Part shown: in pieces, positions 10,656-22,681 of the stretch | Layout of the letters: each line of letters opens with the position of its first letter | Numbering within the stretch: the first letter of the stretch is position 1 | Origin: Oscheius onirici | Lineage: Eukaryota; Nematoda; Chromadorea; Rhabditida; Rhabditidae | DNA: 64,000 bases | Reading direction: 5' to 3' | Assembly: GCA_932521025.1 (NCBI GenBank) | Contig: OW051470.1 | Location: 3,148,501 to 3,212,500 of the forward strand | Translations under genes and position numbers: made by a program | Notes under the pieces: generated by a model | What the model was told of the DNA's origin: nothing | Databases searched by the model: none | What the model saw: the letters and a program-made list of their open reading frames with translations, nothing else

Positions 10656-11870
10656 GATTGATTCCGCACTCAGTTTGTTCCGGAATGTAGTCTTTCGTAT
10701 ATTCAACAGGTGTTCTTGTGGAGCTTCAGCTTAAGTTTCGATACCACAACAGGGCCGGTTCCATTCGAACCTCTCAATATTCTCAATGTCGTTTCCTCTC
10801 GTTTTTACTCCATTTCTGCAGCACATCCTGGTCCTCACAATTGGTCGACTTCTCTTCTCCGAAGCATCTCTGTCCAGTCCTCGCTCTTCATACGGCCATC
10901 AGATCGACAATTTTGTCCATGGCACTTCTCACACGAGTTTCCTCCATTGGCCGATAGCTCTTCTGTAAACTAAATATGACGAAAATACAAAGGATCGTCT
11001 AACCTTTCACAGTTATTCCGTTTTCATTTTGGGCCGAAATCAACACGAGTTCATACGAAGAGAATCTTCCCTTGTAGCTCCGGCTTGTAACTCAGATACC
11101 CAGTTCGTCAGCTTGTCCAGAGCCTAATACTCAGTATCGCCATTCTTCACGGCGTCTTTTGACATTTCTCAGCTTCTTCTTTCAGCTTCACTTCAATTCA
11201 GTTATCGACAAGTCCTAGTTTTCCAAATTGACCAAGTTCTCGTCGTCTGGCTCTTTTCCATCTGATCTAACAGCATATTGAGGGGATTGCGTCAGCGACA
11301 CTTCTCCCAAGATTCAATTGCGGGACTACTGTTCTGCAAACCGGCTATCATGAAAATTCAGAGACTAGTCTAACATCGTAGAATGTTCCATCTTATGTGG
11401 AGACTTCTAGTTTTGCCGCGTTTGCTCAGTGCTCAGTTATGCAGAATCCTCAGGTATAACTTCGGCTGTAGTTGTCACTCGTGAAGTAGATTATCGGTAG
11501 CAGTTGTGGGGCTGCTACGACTAGCGATGCTCTTGACTGTCAATACCTATCTTGTCCAGGTAGGAATAGTGCCCGTCGAGATCGTGAAATTGGCGATTCT
11601 TTTCGCTGCCATCTTTCACCTCACTGGTGCATCGACCGCATGTGTTGTAGATGAATGAATGAAGGCCAGGTACATCCACGGAAAGGCTTCAGGACACTTC
11701 GTACAACAGTATTTTCCGGACAGCTGTTCTGAAAACTGGATATCAAAAAATAATCAAATATTATTCTAACCTTACACGAGATGATTCCATCCGGTTCCGG
11801 GTTTCCGGAAACATCATCGTGACTCGTCCTGCTTCCAGACTCTTTCACAATCGGTGCTTCTCATTGACAC
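10615..11870 (-). pseudogene. Decayed tandem exon array A (about 360-390 bp units)
   Basis: Four intron-like segments on the minus strand, at 10615-10649, 10970-11003, about 11341-11374 and 11736-11770, each begin GTTAGA (or TTAGA) and most end in CAG. Each is followed by an exon start reading roughly TTTNCAGAACAGC. The exon-like stretches between them share a Cys-containing start (SCEKC-like) and an RSDG-like motif but are full of stops. One unit stays open for about 35 codons (SCEKCHGQNCRSDG). This looks like a repeated-exon gene or a run of duplicated genes that has lost its reading frame. The ancestral protein is unknown. The inverted-repeat arms are one more unit of the same array. Confidence 0.55.
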
Positions 11871-12566
11871 TGCTCGCCGTCGACTTGTGAATAGAGTCCA
11901 CTGACTTCATCGAATTCAAATGTTTCCAAGCCTCTTCTAAATCTTTCCGTCATACATCAACCTGTCTGGTTAATCCCGTCATGTGAATGATTCACAATGT
12001 AGCGAGCAGTGGTGTCTTCCTTCAGTTTCAGGTGAACGTCAATTGTAGGCGCCATCACGCTCCTGAAAGCAGAGAAAAGAGAACAGGAAAAGAATTTGAC
12101 AGTCTGCTACATGGAGGGAGAGCTCTGGATAAATTGGGCTTTGGCAAACTTTTGGACAAAATTTAGAAAGGCGCTACGGCTTTGCCATTGACCGGGATGC
12201 ATAGCCACTGAGAAACGATGATCGAGAGAGTTGGAACTGAAATAGCCTCGAACAGACCAAACACTCGGGATCAAACCACCCTCGGCTGTTTAACAGGGCT
12301 CCCCTGCCACCAATGGTGCGCTATGAACTGAGAAACGTGCTTGAACATTGGGCAGTACCAACGGCAGAGGCAGAGGTTTAAACAGCCATTTACCCTTCTT
12401 GGGCAGCGCTCAACCCGGTCTCGGTGCAATTTGGACAAAAATCTGTCTACCAAGGCCAAAATATCTTGCTCAAGGGAAGAGGCGAGGGGAAAGAGAATAG
12501 TTTTTCAGCGCGTAGTCGAGAGAACTATCAGTCTCCCCTAGTGGCCCGAGAGTCTTCAAGAACTGT

Positions 12567-12752
12567 TCCAAACACCGCTGTGGATTCGAGAAGGTGCCCA
12601 AGGAGCCGGAAAAACCGAGCGTGACACCTTCTCTCGAAGGCTGTCAGTCCATGGCGGATTCACGAACTGACTGTCACATTGCCGTCTCTCTCCTTTTCTC
12701 GAAAGGACGCAACAGAACTGTGGCGCTACTGTTCGCAACTGTCAGCGTCTAC
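12567..12752 (+). repeat. Direct repeat copy 1
   Basis: Starts CCAAACACCGCTGTGGAT and shares with 16340-16530 the ordered blocks AAGGT, GAGC.TGACACC, GGCGGATTCAC, TTTGCCGTCTCT-like and CTGTTCGCA.CTGTCA. Identity is moderate with indels. Non-coding in both copies. Confidence 0.65.
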
Positions 12753-15700
12753 TTTAACTGTACTGTCGGAAGGGACAAAAGTAGAAACACCCGACCTGAT
12801 GAAGCAGAAGACGTGGTAGAGAGAAGTGGCAGCACAGCAGACGACGTCGAGCTAGAATACTTCAATTACTACTCGCTTTTTAGCGTTTTAGACTTTACAA
12901 GTCTCGATAAGTCTTGTATAAGTCGGAGGCGCGCTTTTGAAAAGTTTAACAATTTGAACCCCATTTTTGCCAGAGCTTTTAGCGCTACTGAAGACAACTG
13001 AAGCTTTCGAGGAAAGAATTGCAGGAAATACCGAGAAACAAGAGAAAAACAAGAGGAAAGAAAAACAACTTACGCTCTTCGTAATCCCTTTCTTTGTACA
13101 CTTCCAGATTGGAGATGAGGAAGAATGTTGCAAATGGAAAAAGGACAGCGAGGAACTTCCGAAACGGCGGCAGAAATAGTCCTGTCAGCGAACGGTAGAA
13201 GCATCTGATCATCACGCGACCGTATGCAGAACTGTAATGGCTTCAACTGAGCGATAAGAATTCATTCTTCTTCCGCTTGACCCTCTTTTCAGAACACACT
13301 GACTTCACACAATCAAGGCTCTGCTGACGAATGTCTCTTCGGCTAGAACAGCTCGTTGTATCCGTCATCTCTGCCAGCAGCCAGTCTGTAATTGAAATTT
13401 CCTTGATTTAGGTAAAGAAACTATCCTGTTTTTACACCGATCCTTTTTCTGGTTGCCATTGTACGGATGTGGAGAGCTGTAGTCATTCCACTCGGTTAGC
13501 TGCAAGAATATAGAATGTAGGAATATAGTAAGATGAAAACCTAAATTCGGAACGTCTTGGACCAATGGCTTGATTAGAAGGCGAGAAACTGATTGCTCCC
13601 TCCAGTTGAAATCCCGGGAGTCATCGAACGAAAGAACGCTACAGAATTTTGATAAGGAATCACGGGGTCATTGTAGTGGCCTTGACAATCCAAATCAGCT
13701 GCCCAGTCAAACGTTGCCATCTTCTACTCTTCCTTGTTTAGCCTATTCAACTGCAGCTTTGACTTCTCCATGAGCATCGTAGGATGAAACAGTGATTCTT
13801 CGAATCCATGGCATTGATCACGGTTGAGCTTCTTCTGCCATCGGGAACCATCAAGTCGAAGGCGCAGCCATCTAAAGGAAGAAACAAGCGGATTGGAAGA
13901 AACCGTCAACTGCATTGTCTAGAACTGCTTTGACTGCAAGACCTGGAGCCATCGAGCAGTTGAAAGAACAGGAATCTGAACAGTTCCCACAAAAGTGAGT
14001 ATGGGAAAAAGTAAGTCAGGTTCAGAACTAATGAAAACAATTTCAAGAATCAGACCCTCAAGGCCTCAAGCTGTTGAACCAAGTGTGTGCCTTACTAAGG
14101 CGAAAAAATCATAGCATGAAATTAGTTTGAGAAAAGCCTTGTACAAGACGAGAAAATTTGAATGAACTCAGAGAGTGGCTCGAAAGAGCAAGCCTTTCGG
14201 CTTTTTGTCAAGAAATCGTCAGAAGAATGTTTGAGGCATTTGGTCGCCTTGTAAAAGGCTAGCGTGTTTTTATATGACTCGGTCATGAAATCAATATTTG
14301 GTAAGACTTTTGAAGGCTATTGAACCATTTGAAAAGAATACAAGTTTGAGACACTTGGCCTCCGTCTGGTAAAGACGAACAAGTTCTTATGAACACAGAG
14401 AGAAGTAATGAAAGAAGTATTGGCTCAACAGAGCAAGCCTTGTGGCATGAAAGAAATATTGAGACCAGGTCTCCGTCTTCAGAAAGACGATCGAGTATGA
14501 CTCGATAAGGTCGTCAAGAGACCTGCAGTCCATGTTCCTAGTCAGAAAGTGTCACCAGAACTTGCAGCCATCTGGAATACTAGCCTGCCCCACCTACGTT
14601 CCTCTCTCCGAAGGGCGATGAGCCCGAAATGTCCCACCCGGCGTATTTTAAAAGAGCGCAGTTATCAAGTCTAGTGGCAGAAGGGCTTCTTGCGAGTCCT
14701 GCTTTATCTTTTGCCTTTTTATTTGGTTTTTCTGGAGCTATTTTCTTTTTTGGATAAGTTTTGTTTATATTTTTTTTAGTCTCTACCCTTGCACATCCTC
14801 GTATAGGTGTGAGGTGACGATGAAGAGAATGGATCAGGAAGAAATGTTGACGAGACATCAGGTTGGGTGCGAGAGAAGATCGGCAGCCCCTATCCGTGCA
14901 ACTTCAGGGCTGTTTTCCTACTGTCACCCTAGGCTGAAAAACTTGACCAAATTGCGTCCTAGAACACTGATATGAGAACCCCCATGAGAGAACAGTCGTC
15001 ATTGTCCAGTAGCTGCTGGTCCTCGGGGCGAGACGTCTTGGCGGCACTGTGAGAGAAGGCCGGGAGGTCAAGAACAGGTAGATGTTGGCTAGTGGGAAAG
15101 TTCGAAGTAGACAGCAGACAGAGTACAGATGTAGGACGAACCGAAGAAGACGGGAAGGCTGAGCAGCAGACTGAAGGAATTGCAACATCTTCAGGAAAGG
15201 CAGCTGGTCCTTGAACAGTAGACGACGGCTGATTCCAATGAAAAGGTCGTCGATCAGCATCAGATCCTCGGAGATCGGTAAGCGGCGATGATAAAGTCCC
15301 AGTGAAGAAATGGACAGTCCTGATGAAACGATTGTAGAGAGAAGGTCCGATCCGAAACGAGGAGGAGGGGGTTCTCAATGGTTCTCAACAATATGGCCAG
15401 GTCACCCGAAGCGAACAAATAGGCCGATTGGCGTCAGAACGATTGCTTGCAGAATTGGAGAAGAAGACTGGGCAGCCTGATCGGGGCACGAAGTCGATCA
15501 GCTGCTTGTGCAAGGGCGGACTTTTATTTTAGAGTTTAGGCTCTTAATATGGACCGTCCGTAACAGACTAATACATTCCGCCCAACTACCACTAGACTTG
15601 TTTGCGGGCAAGCGCGAAAACCAAAAAGAGCCCTACCGGATAGGACACCACTAACGGAATCGGAATTTCAGCGAGTCTAACTAGTATTCCCTTCAAGCCA

Positions 15701-16339
15701 CAAAGGTTTACCTAGCGAGACCTACTTCCTAGGAACATGATACTGTTCCGGGTAGACTTGTCTGGGAGAGACTGAGAACTTCTTTTGGGGCCCCCTATAC
15801 CCGAAGGAACTCGACGCAACCGTCTCGTAACCTCCCCGATCCGGGATCGTGTCAAACTCGGAGTTTACGTTAGTCACGAATTTAAACATTTTGGGCTGGG
15901 AGAGTGACAATCCAGAGGTGTCCATAGTAGGGTTGACCCCCCAATGCTGACGCACTAGGAAAGGCACCAGGGAAAAGGGAAACACAGCACTGCAAGACTC
16001 GACACCCGACGAAGGTCCCCGAATGAGACGAGGCATCGTGGACGTGACAAGAGACTCTAAACTCCTCACTCAAATGGAAACAGCCTTCAAATCGCCAATG
16101 AAAACCCTGCCAACGTGACCAGACAAGAAAATCGTCATTAGCTAGGCGGACGAAACACACAGTAGCTCAGTGTCACAAATCTGTACTCCCTTTTCTATCC
16201 GATATACTGATGTCTGCCCTGTTGTCTTAAAATTGTCCTCTTGCCCTGTAAGCTATCAGCTATTCTGTCAAAATGCTTTGCGCGAGGAATAAGATCACTT
16301 TCAGTCTACCTAATGACCAGCCGGGTTCTCATAGACTAT

Positions 16340-16530
16340 ACCAAACACCGCTGTGGATCCATAAGGTACCGCGGAGGCCGGGAAGACTGAGCATGACACC
16401 ATTTTTGACGATGGTTGCTAGTTGTGGCGGATTCACAGCCTAGCCATCATATTTGCCGTCTCTTTTCCCAAAATCAAAACGCGTCTCTTTGTTTATCAGG
16501 CGCTCCTGTTCGCACTGTCAATTGTCGTCG
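16340..16530 (+). repeat. Direct repeat copy 2
   Basis: Diverged copy of 12567-12752 in the same orientation, 3.77 kb downstream. The shared block order argues for one ancestral unit rather than chance similarity. Confidence 0.65.
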
Positions 16531-17419
16531 TTTTTCGGCCTGTTCTGTCCTGCTTTGATTGTGTCCTTTCCACAAGTCACTCCTTGACTGTTAGCTAACT
16601 AACTCAAAGTAACTGTCACTCTATTTCTTTTAACTTCATTGTACCCAAGGAGTATCTACCTGTTATCAAGATGCCTGATTATGAACAGTCCATTAGGGTA
16701 ATCCAAAAACTAAATTTTTGAGCTAGTACTTTTACCGTCTCTGTCTGCTAGCTCAAGCAAACTGTCATTCTATTCCCTACAAGTCACGTGTGTAACTACT
16801 GTCTTTCTCTTCAAAAATACCTAAACTACCCTGTCGAATAAACCTCTGTAACCCTTCCTAAACTGTTTCCTAAACTATCGAATGTTTTATCCAGATTGCT
16901 ATTCTGAGCTACTTATCGCCATCACATCCTAGCCACTCCTATTTTCCCGGCTGTTCCCGGCGGCAGACTTTACATCAGCGGAAAATGTCAACTGAAACCC
17001 CAAGCGGGTCTGCTAAGAGTCTCTTTCACACCCACAATACCTCGTACCACCCGGGTTCCTACATCGAGTGTCGAACCCCACAGGCCACATTTACACCTGC
17101 CTGAACATCCTGACCACGGTTCAGTACCTTCCGGGCCAACCTTTTCTGGCGCACATGGAAAGGAAGACGCTCTCCCAGCCCCCCCCCCCCCCCCCCCAAC
17201 TCCATTCGACAACGATCACCGGCCCTGAACCAACAGTGAACGCTTAAAAATCCAAAGCCTGTTGGTTCGCCCGGATGCCCGTCTCAGTCTCTCCCTCCGG
17301 GAACCAAAAGATCCCAACGGACCTGTCCCCGGATGACAAGTCCCCCTCACTTACCTCTTTGTCCTATCCGAAAGAATGGCGTTAAGGGAAGAAAGAAGAT
17401 AATGAAGAAAGAAGACGGG

Positions 17420-20400
17420 CTCGATGGCTCATCTCGTCGAAGCTCCTTGCCGAGTCTGGCCCTCTCATCTGACTGATACTGAAACCTTGTTGTTAAACTG
17501 CAAATGTAAAGCACAAACCTCTTGGCAAAAAAGCTGCTTCCTGGCCACGGAAACGCATCGTGCCAGCCCACAAAGGGGACTTGCCAGCTGCTCCAGTGAA
17601 GAGACTGTAGAGGTCGTGGCTGGCTTTGACGGGATCGGATGGACGTCCTGTCGCAGAAGAAAAATGCTGTCTTCGAACGGAAGCGACGTCAGGAAAATAA
17701 GGACTTTGTCAGATCCTTGTCGATGATCCAGACGCTCTTCAAGTCGGCCAGCGGACGGCTTTGAAGACGAGATGGTCATCTTGTTCTCCAGGTTTCGGCT
17801 GGGTTGCACTGGCCAGTACTCGGGACGGGAGAAGGTCGTCTTGTAGACCATCGGACCATTACGACAGAAAAGACCAATCGCCGGGCTCTTGGAACGGGCG
17901 AAGACGTGACAGCTTGCCTATAAACAATTTGTAAGCTAAGTTTCGGTTCTTTTTCTCTCTACCAGTTCGGAAAATGACCCAAAGATACTACTCCGTTCAT
18001 ACATAGCTGTTGATTTTGCAAAGTACCGAGACAGGATGGGAATGAATTTGTTATCGGCTTCTATTCTACTGGTCAAGCAAATACATTTATTACTCATTTC
18101 TTTCCGACTCTGATCATAGACTTCCGGCAGCCACGATCAACGATAGAAAGATATAAGAGGCGGCTAGGACTAAATTCACGAGAATACGCTAGAAATGTCC
18201 TTTTCCTTGGTGTGCCCGAAGGAAACTGGCTCGACCCAGTCATAAAACTGCTGCCTCGAACTGCTGGGAGCTAATACCAACATTACCCTGGTTCGGACTC
18301 CATACTTCCTGAGCAACACTTCTCAATGGACTGTAACCTGTACCCACCAAATGCGAGTAATTGATGAGCACAATAGTTTCGTCCAATATCCTTACACTCT
18401 ACAGTTTTCAAAACATGTGCTAAAGCTGTTCTACTACGGATGGAGAAGAAGTATATATATATTCAATTTACAAGTCAAAGTGGTTTCCGAAAAGGATATT
18501 CGACAAAGGATCACGTTCATACAATCAATCAAATGACCAGTTAGTTTCCCTACGTCAGGAAAAGACCAGAAGATATCTACAAGATAGGGAGACTTTGTGA
18601 AGAATTGCTTTAATACACCCTGGTGGAATGTCCCTAGTGAGGATTGGAATAGAGCCATTGTTCAATGTGGACAGAAATTCCATTTTTGAACCTCAGGATG
18701 CACATTTCCAACGGGGTTCAGGCTACATTCTCCTGTCAACCAAAACAAAGATAGGAATCATTTTTCGGACGGGGAACTTTCGATTGTCTGGTAAAAAAAG
18801 ACTAACCTCAGAGACTGTCAGCAGCTTCTCCTGTGCTGCTCTTAGAGAGGGCTATATCGCGTGTCGAGCATCAGAAATCCCGTATTTTTGCACGCTTCTT
18901 CTTTTCGCATCGCAATGACTTCAAGTTGCTGGAGTCCTGATCCAGGTATATCCGTCTTGATGTCAGCTCATTGCATCTGTCGCGACTTCAGGAGGAAACA
19001 TTCAGGCCAGCTCCTTGCCAGTGATCCAAAGGATTGAAATGACCGACATTCAAATCGACCAGCAAACTCTGCCACAAAAGCAGAAGAGGGGTCGCTCCGG
19101 GAGCCTATCTGAGTTCTCAACTGTCCGTCGTTGATCTCGTCCTTCTTGCCCGTGGTTTGAATGTTTTCCTGTTAGCCCTCAGGTCGAGAACGACGTCGTT
19201 ATCCCAGTCGCAGATGAGAGACTTGGTCTCACAAAACGGACCAAGGCGCGAGGGGCCTGTCTGGAATCATTTTGTAAGTAAAGTTTCTAGCTCAGCTTGA
19301 AGAAACCAGAAAGAACTATTATATTTCCTCGCTGTTTTTTTGGCTAGGGAAAGTTTAAAAGATACAAGCCTCGGAGACTGTTAGCCGTAACTGAGTAACA
19401 TCAAAGAAATGCTGCAGTCCCGATCCAGGTGTGTCCGTCTGTCGCCAGTTCAGCATATCTGTCGTTTCTTCGTCGGAGAAAACATCAGTCTTCTGATCGA
19501 TGACGGGAGAACGGTGTGACTGATGCCCTGGCCAGTTCCTTGCAAGTGATCCAGAGTAGGAGAATTGCTGTTCCTTGAGTGGCCCACAGGAGCAGATGAT
19601 CCAGGTTGCGGAGGGAACTGCCGTCTTTCTCATCAGATTTGACCTTGGGAGGGAAGCCATACTGCTGTTCGTCCAGATTCTTGGCAATGGAGATCAGTCG
19701 ACCAGCTTGGAAATGAATAACTGTCGTTTTGGAAGGTGGCAGTCTTCTTGTCCATCGGAGTCCCGCTGGATCGGATACGAAGAGGGCAATTGTCATCATG
19801 TGTAGATCATGGTGTATGTCCAAGAGAAGCAGGAAAGCAGCTCTTCTATTCAATCACAACTCACTCCGTCATCAGACAAGATAAAAAACGCCGTAAGGGA
19901 GCAACACGGACGAGTCCATCTGAAATCAGTTTATAAATGAAGTTTCTAGTTCAATTTCAGGAAAACATGAAGAACAAGACATTGTCCTTTTAGTAAGGTA
20001 AAAGTTATTAAAGACGAACCTCAGATACTGTCGACTCGTCTGGGACTGATCGTGAGACTTTGAAGGAGTACGGCACGGCCCCAGTTCAGATCGTTCAGAG
20101 TGTCCGTCTTGTCTTGTCGCTAGCACATCTTCCGCGACGTCGTAGAAGAAAACGTCCGTCACACGAAATCATCCTCATTGTGTTCGGAACGGCGTGAACT
20201 TTGAATTGTCCAAATTGTTGCCCGTAATCCAAAGTAGAGGAATTGCCGCCCTTTGAGTCGACCAGCTGACTATGCTTCTCGAAAGGAAGAGATTGGACGT
20301 CAAATCACCGAGATCCGGACTTTCAGTAGATTCGCGCAGCTGGAACATGAGAGTTTCGTCCTGTCGATCATCTGGCCATCAAGAGAGAAAGGGTCGCCAT

Positions 20401-21330
20401 CGCCGAAAGACGTTTCGATAGAGAGGGATCATCATGTAGCCGAGGAGAATGAAAATGACCGGCCTGTAATTGGTTCGTAAATGAGGGCTCTTGTTCGAGT
20501 TTTTCATTTTTTTTCCAAAAAGACTGCTAGCCACAAATTGTGTTTTATCGTCTCCAGACAAATATATTCCTACTTGCAAAACAAGCTTATCTTCTTCAGC
20601 AACTGGTTTTTTTCTGTTCCGTTCAAAAGACAAGCCTGATAGTGGTAAAAAGGCAAACCTCAGAATTCAGCATCACAGATCCAGTTCGAAAGCCTTGCTC
20701 AAGAAACGGATTCTGTCCAGTCCAGACTGCCCGCTAGATCATCAAAAAACATCATCCTTCTTCCTTCATCGTCTATTGGAGCAAAAGGACGAAACTCGAC
20801 CGATGCCACTATTCGCATGAGAGAAAGGTCCAAGGAAGTCCATTGAGGCGAGGAATGGACACAGTAACAACAGAGCGTCCCAGCTTCAGAATGTCCTGTC
20901 TTGTGCAACGTTCGACTGACCGTCTTCGTGAAGATTGGCCCGTGGAAAAACGTCTGTCTGCCATCGTAGAGCTCGGGTCCTTGCCAGTTTCCAAAATGAG
21001 GAGAGACATATAGCTCCGAAGGGAGAAGGAAAGAAGGTGCTGCTTGGCCCGACGTTGAGAGACATGAACTTGGTCAAAAGGCCAAGCTGTAATCAGTTCG
21101 TAAATAAAGTCTCCTATTTCGAGTAAGAGGCTCGAAGTGTTGCAAAACGCAAAGAAAACTGTCAGAAACAATTGTGATTTCTCGACCACAGTCGACTATT
21201 TCTTATTCTTATGAAAGACTGAAGACTAAGAGTCGCTATTCTTCAATGATTACGTTTTTTTCAGTTCCGTTACAGAAGACAAGTTTGGTAGTGGTCAAGA
21301 AAAGACAAACCTCAGATTTTGACAGCTATT
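17420..21330 (-). pseudogene. Decayed tandem exon array B (about 560-650 bp units)
   Basis: On the minus strand, donor-like GTTTGT/GTTAGT/GTTCGT motifs follow a CTCTGAG- or TCTGAG-type exon end at about 18806, 19368, 20021, 20660 and 21311. Acceptors of the form TTTACNAAN-TGATTNCAG occur at about 19265, 19930, 20475 and 21090. Introns are therefore about 100-190 bp and exons about 450-500 bp. Exon-like parts share a TDVF motif (TDVFSDEE, TDVFFYDV, TDVFPRAN) followed by a GGACA..CTGAA block, but each has stops or shifts. An earlier unit at 17420-17870 stays open for 128 codons. The array reads as degenerate duplicates of one gene or one repeated exon. The family is not recognised. Confidence 0.5.
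18121..18270 (+). mobile_element. LINE ORF1-like fragment
   Basis: A 50-codon + strand stretch reads ERYKRRLGLNSREYARNV then LFLGVPEGNW. The basic helix followed by RNVLFLGVPE resembles the conserved core of L1/Transposase_22-type ORF1 proteins. It ends at a stop and has no RT nearby. It is a short relic and the match is by motif only. Confidence 0.3.
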
Positions 21331-22681
21331 GATCACATGTCCCAGTTCCGAAAGTCTTGCCCATGAAGAGGAGATTCGATGAGACTCGCTGTCTGCCCAG
21401 TCCAGATCCAGATTGACTGTTATCGGAAAACTTCTGCTTGTCTGGTCGCGAAAGGCACATGGATAAGTCTGTCCTGCTCCTCCAATCACAACAATTCAGG
21501 CTGGTTTGATTCATTTTATGGACTTGATGCAGCCGCCGGACTACCCTTTCCGCGTACTCCCTCGCGCAATCAGATTTCAGGTACATTTCTCCTTACTTTG
21601 TCTTGAGTTGTTGCTTTGACCGGGTTTGGCTTCAACACCTTGTTGATCTTCTTATTGACTTTGATCACTTGTTTGGACGTCTTCCTGATTTAGATATTTT
21701 GTACGAGTTAAGACATTTTGTACGTCTCAACGCAAAATTGCTTACAAACAAGATTGTCACGACTGGCAATACTCTTTCTTGACACATAAACTCCAGGAAT
21801 GTGCGAAAGTACCGTATACTCGAAAGCCGTCATGGTTGCACACCAGCTTTTAATCATTGGCGTCGATACGCAGCTGATTTTTAAATCCTCTTGAGTATCG
21901 ATGTCTATGGTTAAGAGTTGGCGCGCTACTTTCGAGTATACGGCACTTTTGCATACCCCTGATCAACTCGTAAACCACTCTAATTCAATTTCCTTCTTCA
22001 GATATGTTGAATCTTTTGCCGCTTTCTAAACTTCCTGGGGGTTTGATTACCCAAATAGGAGGATTTACCTTATTGTTACTACTGTTAGGACCAGCTAGGG
22101 ATTTTCTTAATATGAAATACTTACCAGAAATTGGTGAGGAGACCAATACGACTCCAACATCTCCATGTCGACATCTTTGGGAAAGAATTCGCTTCGTCTG
22201 TTCGCCATTCGCTCAGTATTCAGCCACATCGCTTTACCGTCGAGAAGAATCAATTCCTCTCCAGTTCAAATTTCCATCGACTGCTCCATGACCGCACAAA
22301 CATCGTATGCGAATCGACACGTAGATTCGAAAGAGTGAAGAAGAAGTCCACGATCGTCCCAAGAGCCGCAGATGTGACGACCCTCTTGCCGAGAACATGA
22401 AGCGAGTAGAAGAGGCGAGTAGTGGGGAGGCCTCAATCAGCAGCCGTCTAGTCCTGGACATCATGGACTGACGATACTGCTACTGATGAGGCGGGCCGGG
22501 GTTAGTAACGAATGTTGACGGGGTTAGTAGTGATGTCCTGCAATTTGACTGTAAACACGCGTAAACTCCTTTTGAAACGATTTTTTGAGACTGCATCCTT
22601 CGATTCAAAAGAACATTGTCCCTCCAAAAATGTTAAACTAACCAAGCGAGTGGTGAGTAGCCCAGTAGTCTTCCTTCCAGA
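21331..22681. other. Intergenic; small TIR element and one possible exon
   Basis: Holds the 21799-21954 inverted-repeat element. A + strand frame at about 22125-22400 is preceded by TTACCAG; its translation includes HVDIFGKEFASSVRHSLSI and stays open for about 89 codons. It could be an exon of an unrecognised gene, but no partner exons could be joined to it. The rest shows nothing. Confidence 0.35.
21799..21954. repeat. Short TIR element, 156 bp
   Basis: The left end GCGAAAGTACCGTATACTCG and the right end CGAGTATACGGCACTTTTGC are inverted repeats of about 26 bp with three mismatches. The spacer is about 100 bp and unpaired. A small MITE-like element; no target duplication is obvious. Confidence 0.7.

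Larger units (their letters stand above)
11871..17340. other. Gene-free stretch with degenerate repeats
   Basis: I find no supportable exon here. The stretch contains one copy each of the 12567-12752 / 16340-16530 repeat pair and a short degenerate repeat zone at about 14100-14530 (recurrent GAGCAAGCCT and AAAGACGA motifs about 120 bp apart). It also has an unusually GC-rich segment at about 15560-16160 with open frames of 92-115 codons that match nothing, and a 19-base C homopolymer at 17179-17197. From about 16.2 kb the + strand is rich in CTGTC-like motifs. Confidence 0.5.

Noticed and set aside
14100-14530. CRISPR-like or minisatellite array
   Set aside because: The repeated motifs are short, degenerate and irregularly spaced; nothing beyond a loose local similarity.
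15560-16160. LTR or rRNA-like segment because of GC-rich, distinct composition
   Set aside because: No terminal repeats, primer-binding site, RT motif or recognisable rRNA block could be found.
17179-17197. 19-base C run as a functional G-quadruplex or promoter element
   Set aside because: A single homopolymer with no nearby gene; could equally be slippage or an assembly error.
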